Assembly (NCBI RefSeq): GCF_013304385.1
Contig: NZ_JAAITU010000020.1
Span: forward strand, 1 to 64,000
Length of the DNA stretch: 64,000 nt
DNA from: Blautia glucerasea
Lineage (GTDB): Bacteria > Bacillota > Clostridia > Lachnospirales > Lachnospiraceae
Direction of reading: 5' to 3'
Part shown: positions 61,368-64,000 of the stretch, piece by piece
Layout: each line of letters starts with the position of its first letter
How positions within the stretch are numbered: position 1 is the stretch's first letter
Notes under the pieces: model-generated
Database searches by the model: none
Told to the model about the DNA's origin: nothing
Seen by the model: the letters and a program-made list of their open reading frames with translations, nothing else
Translations under genes and position numbers: made by a program

Positions 61368-61940
61368 ATGGGATTCAAAGAGGATTATGAAAAAACCTGT
61401 AAAGATGTTTTTGCAGAACTGGAAAAAACCATGGCCAGCATTGATGCTGCTGCACTGGAACGATTGACAGAGGACATTTTAAACGCAGACCAGGTATTTT
61501 TTGTGGGAGTTGGCCGTGTGATGCTGGCCCTTCAATGCGTATGCAAAAGGCTGGCACATTTGGGAATCAAAGCTCATTATGTTGGTGAGATTACAGAACC
61601 GGCTATCACGAAGAAGGATCTTCTGATTGTTGGCTCAGGCTCCGGCGGCTCGCTTTTTCCGCTTGGAATTGCAAAAAAGGCAAGAAAAACCGTGGATTGC
61701 AAGATTGTACATATTGGCTCTAACCCAAACAGCGAGATGAAAGAGATTGCAGATTATATGGTAAGGATCCCGGTACGTACAAAGCTGTATCTGGAAGATG
61801 AAATCGATTCCTGCCAGATCATGACTTCCCTGTTTGAACAGTGTTTACTGCTTCTTGGGGATATTCTGGCAAAGATGATCGTGGAAAGCCGCAATATTGA
61901 TATGAAGGCTCTCTGGCAGTATCATGCAAATCTTGAGTAA
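61368..61940 (+). CDS. SIS-domain sugar-phosphate isomerase, 6-phospho-3-hexuloisomerase-like
   Basis: 190 residues of the HxlB (PHI) family: 'FFVGVGRVMLALQCVCKRLA' in the phosphate site, 'LIVGSGSGGSLFPL' and the C-terminal 'MTSLFEQCLLLLGDILA' with final 'HANLE'. Characterised members convert arabino-3-hexulose-6-phosphate to fructose-6-phosphate and pair with hexulose-6-phosphate synthase, which is absent here. In this setting it may isomerise another hexose phosphate, such as allose-6-phosphate to allulose-6-phosphate. GAGAGGGAA precedes the ATG. Confidence 0.82.
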   Translation: MGFKEDYEKTCKDVFAELEKTMASIDAAALERLTEDILNADQVFFVGVGRVMLALQCVCKRLAHLGIKAHYVGEITEPAITKKDLLIVGSGSGGSLFPLGIAKKARKTVDCKIVHIGSNPNSEMKEIADYMVRIPVRTKLYLEDEIDSCQIMTSLFEQCLLLLGDILAKMIVESRNIDMKALWQYHANLE

Positions 61941-61964
61941 CCAATCGGTTCCGGGAGGTACAAA

Positions 61965-63026
61965 ATGAAAAAAGAGAACTTAATGAAATATGTAGGCAGC
62001 ATGCAGCAGGTTGCTTATGTACGTCCTATCACATATACAGAAGGCAGAAGCCATGGACTTTCGGCTTATGAGATCAAAAATGGGTGTATGGAACTGCAGG
62101 TAATGGCAGATAAAGCCTTGGATGTAAACCAGTTAAGCTATAAAGGGATCAATATTAATTTCCTTTCCAAGCCAGGGCTGCAGGGCAGAAATCAATATGA
62201 TACAAATGGGGATGAGGCGATCCGTTCCATTATGGGAGGGCTGTTTTTTACCTCCGGTATTGAGAGTATCTGTGCGCCATGTACCATTGATCATGTGGAT
62301 TATCCTATGCATGGCCGTATGCGTACCACACCGGCAGAGCATCTTGGGGCAGACGCTTACTGGGAAGATGGCCAGTACAAGCTGTTGGTAAAAGGTGAAA
62401 TGCGGGAAGCGGCACTTTTTGGGGAAAATATGGTTCTACGGAGAAGTATTTCCACTACATATGGAAGCAAAACCTTTACTGTTACAGATGAATTTGAAAA
62501 TGAAGGCTACAGAGATGAGCCATTAATGCTTCTTTATCATATTAATATGGGATATCCGTTCCTGGATGAGAATACCAGGCTTTATATCCCTACTGCAAAG
62601 GTGATTGCCCGTGATAAAGACGGGGAAGGACACGAAGCAGATTATGATAAAATGGATCCTCCAAAGGATAATGAACCAGAGTATGTATTTATCCATGATA
62701 TGCAGTCAGATGCGGATGGCGATACCCAGGTCCTGGTGGTGAATGAGCCTCTTGGCATTGGTCTTCGCATTTCTTACAATATGAAATATCTGCCATACTT
62801 TATGGAATGGAAGTCTACCGCATCCGGAGATTATGTGATCGGTCTGGAGCCTGCTAATTCCAGTGTATATGGCAGACCTTACCATGAGGAAAGAGGTACA
62901 GTCCATAAGCTGGCACCGTTTGCAAAAGAAAAGAATGTGTTGGATTTTACCATTCTTGACGGTCAGGCAGAGATCCAGGAAGCAATCCGGGAGTTTCAAA
63001 AGATGCAGCAGGGTGTTTTGGTATAA
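61965..63026 (+). CDS. DUF4432 aldose 1-epimerase-family protein
   Basis: 353 residues with the galactose-mutarotase beta-sandwich pattern: 'SHGLSAYEIKNGCMELQVMA' with ADKALDV, 'GGLFFTSGIESICAPC', 'YPMHGRMRTTPAEH' (the catalytic-His region) and 'LLYHINMGYPFLDEN'. Members of DUF4432 sit in sugar operons and probably interconvert alpha and beta anomers or bind the sugar. GGGAGGT precedes the ATG. It lies between the SIS isomerase and the lyxose isomerase-like gene. Confidence 0.85.
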   Translation: MKKENLMKYVGSMQQVAYVRPITYTEGRSHGLSAYEIKNGCMELQVMADKALDVNQLSYKGININFLSKPGLQGRNQYDTNGDEAIRSIMGGLFFTSGIESICAPCTIDHVDYPMHGRMRTTPAEHLGADAYWEDGQYKLLVKGEMREAALFGENMVLRRSISTTYGSKTFTVTDEFENEGYRDEPLMLLYHINMGYPFLDENTRLYIPTAKVIARDKDGEGHEADYDKMDPPKDNEPEYVFIHDMQSDADGDTQVLVVNEPLGIGLRISYNMKYLPYFMEWKSTASGDYVIGLEPANSSVYGRPYHEERGTVHKLAPFAKEKNVLDFTILDGQAEIQEAIREFQKMQQGVLV

Positions 63027-63063
63027 TTTGGCATAATAAATATTGAAAAGGAGAGATATAACT

Positions 63064-63780
63064 ATGAAACGGTCTGAAATTAATGCAACAATCAAGAAAA
63101 TGGAAGCTTTGTTAGATGAGTGCAGATTTAAACTGCCGCCCTACCTCTATTTTACTCCGGAAGAATGGGCAGATAAAAATCATGAATATGATGAGATCCG
63201 TGAGTGTGAGCTTGGCTGGGATGTAACAGATTACGGCGAAGGGAAATTTGATACACTGGGTCTTGCCCTGATCACCATCCGTAACGGAAACATTCACAAT
63301 CCTAAATATCCGAAAACCTATGCTGAGAAGATTATGATGTGTGACAGCGGACAGGTTTCCCCTATGCATTATCATGAGAATAAAAGAGAGGATATCATCA
63401 ACCGTGGTGGAAACGATGTAGTCTTTACTTTCTACAATGCAGATCAGTCAAAGGTTCATCGTACAGAAGATGGAAGAAACATTTACGAAAAGGATCTGGT
63501 AAATGATGTGCTTATTTACAGAGACGGCCGTCAGTATAAAGTAAAAGCAGGAGAGCCGGTAAGGATCCATAATGGAGAATCCATTACACTGGTACCGTTC
63601 CAGTATCATGAATTTGTTATTCCGGAGGGTGGGCCAGCCCTGATCGGAGAAGTTTCTATGGTTAATGACGACCATACAGACAATTTCTTCTATGAGCCAC
63701 TGGGAAGATTTCCAACCATCGAGGAGGATGAGCCTGCATACAGATTGCTTTGCACAGAATATCCTGCTGCAAAAGACTGA
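63064..63780 (+). CDS. D-lyxose isomerase-family cupin enzyme
   Basis: About 238 residues. The metal-binding cupin core is 'VSPMHYHENKREDIINRGGN' (two His and a Glu) and 'LVPFQYHEFVIPEGGPALIG' (third His), and the N-terminus is 'EWADKNHEYDEIRECELGWD'. This is the D-lyxose ketol-isomerase pattern: Mn-dependent D-lyxose to D-xylulose, also D-mannose to D-fructose. The products are substrates of the xylulokinase and fructokinase-like genes in the same island. AAAAGGAGAG supports ATG 63064. It is the last gene before a terminator. Confidence 0.88.
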   Translation: MKRSEINATIKKMEALLDECRFKLPPYLYFTPEEWADKNHEYDEIRECELGWDVTDYGEGKFDTLGLALITIRNGNIHNPKYPKTYAEKIMMCDSGQVSPMHYHENKREDIINRGGNDVVFTFYNADQSKVHRTEDGRNIYEKDLVNDVLIYRDGRQYKVKAGEPVRIHNGESITLVPFQYHEFVIPEGGPALIGEVSMVNDDHTDNFFYEPLGRFPTIEEDEPAYRLLCTEYPAAKD

Positions 63781-63791
63781 TAGAAATTAAT

Positions 63792-63841
63792 AAAGCCATC
63801 CTGTCCGCCAGGCTGATTCGAGCGGATGGGGTGGCTTTTTT
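63792..63841 (+). terminator. end of the sugar island
   Basis: AAAGCCATCC...TCCGC pairs with GCGGA...GGGTGGCTTT, followed by six T. Confidence 0.8.
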
Positions 63842-63899
63842 CACCATTCATATAATATATAGTAAAGGTGCAGTAGTTTCTAATAGAAAGGGAATCCTT

Positions 63900-64000
63900 A
63901 TGGCAGATCAGAAAATTGATAACCTTTTAAATCTTGCTATGGATGCCACACCGGAGGAACGTAGAAAATCGGAAGACCTGAATGTGGGATACGATCAGGC
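63900..64000 (+). CDS. partial gene, N-terminus resembling Lachnospiraceae S8 peptidases
   Basis: An ATG at 63900 after AAAGGGAA opens a frame that runs off the window. It reads ADQKIDNLLNLAMDATPEER and then SEDLNVGYDQ. I recall this opening ('NLLNLALDATPEERxKS..LNVGYD') from subtilisin-like S8 family peptidases of Lachnospiraceae, but no catalytic motif is within the window, so the assignment rests on the N-terminus alone. Confidence 0.5.
   Translation, partial: MADQKIDNLLNLAMDATPEERRKSEDLNVGYDQ

Overview
The window looks like chromosome of a Gram-positive gut Firmicute of the family Lachnospiraceae, probably close to Blautia. This rests on gene content and protein style, not a database search. 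Pointers are the prfB programmed frameshift followed by thrR-like/hom/lysC, class C sortases with LPxTG-type pilins carrying Cna-B domains, consensus TTGACA/TATAAT-like promoters with strong AGGAGG ribosome sites, an FMN riboswitch ahead of ribU, and a large ribose-type ABC sugar island. No rRNA, tRNA, prophage, transposase or CRISPR array was recognised.

Layout. 1-330: a Phd-type antitoxin with a PIN toxin that stops after 27 codons. 0.6-8 kb: secA, a convergent AraC regulator, a DapF-like gene with both catalytic cysteines changed to serine, mnmA and frameshifted prfB. 8-17.2 kb: a ThrR/ACT regulator, homoserine dehydrogenase, aspartate kinase, a secreted duplicated-domain protein, DegV, a DUF975 membrane protein, Tex and MscS, mostly closely spaced and co-directional. 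17.3-30.2 kb: a pilus locus with a class C sortase, a small pilin, an orphan YesN-type response regulator, a giant adhesin of about 2200 residues and a backbone pilin. 30.2-32.3 kb: an array of degenerate hairpin repeats and a DUF1016/PDDEXK nuclease gene. 32.5-37.9 kb: a second class C sortase and a MoxR / DUF58 / transglutaminase-fold cluster. 37.9-38.5 kb: a type III toxin-antitoxin locus with five 36-nt antitoxin RNA repeats and a terminator, in which the ToxN/AbiQ toxin gene is internally deleted and frameshifted. 38.6-42.8 kb: FMN riboswitch-ribU, a Nudix hydrolase, an acidic surface protein on the minus strand, and putP behind a structured leader. 42.9-46.9 kb (minus strand): a cell-wall amidase translationally coupled to a ROK repressor, then deoC-deoR.

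47.2-63.8 kb is a 16-gene rare-sugar island: split transketolase, a PPi-type PFK-like kinase, a class II aldolase, an AlsK-like ROK kinase, a binding protein, two permeases and an ATPase, a secreted trigger-factor-C-domain protein, xylulokinase, a PfkB kinase, a ribulose/allulose-phosphate epimerase, a SIS hexuloisomerase, a DUF4432 mutarotase and a D-lyxose isomerase-family cupin. Together these could import aldoses such as D-allose and D-lyxose (and D-mannose), isomerise, phosphorylate and epimerise them, and recycle carbon through transketolase. The PFK and aldolase could act on fructose or sedoheptulose phosphates, a transaldolase-free route. AT-rich motifs shared by the ROK promoter and the binding-protein promoter suggest that the ROK protein represses the transporter. 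The window ends at the first codons of what looks like an S8-family peptidase.
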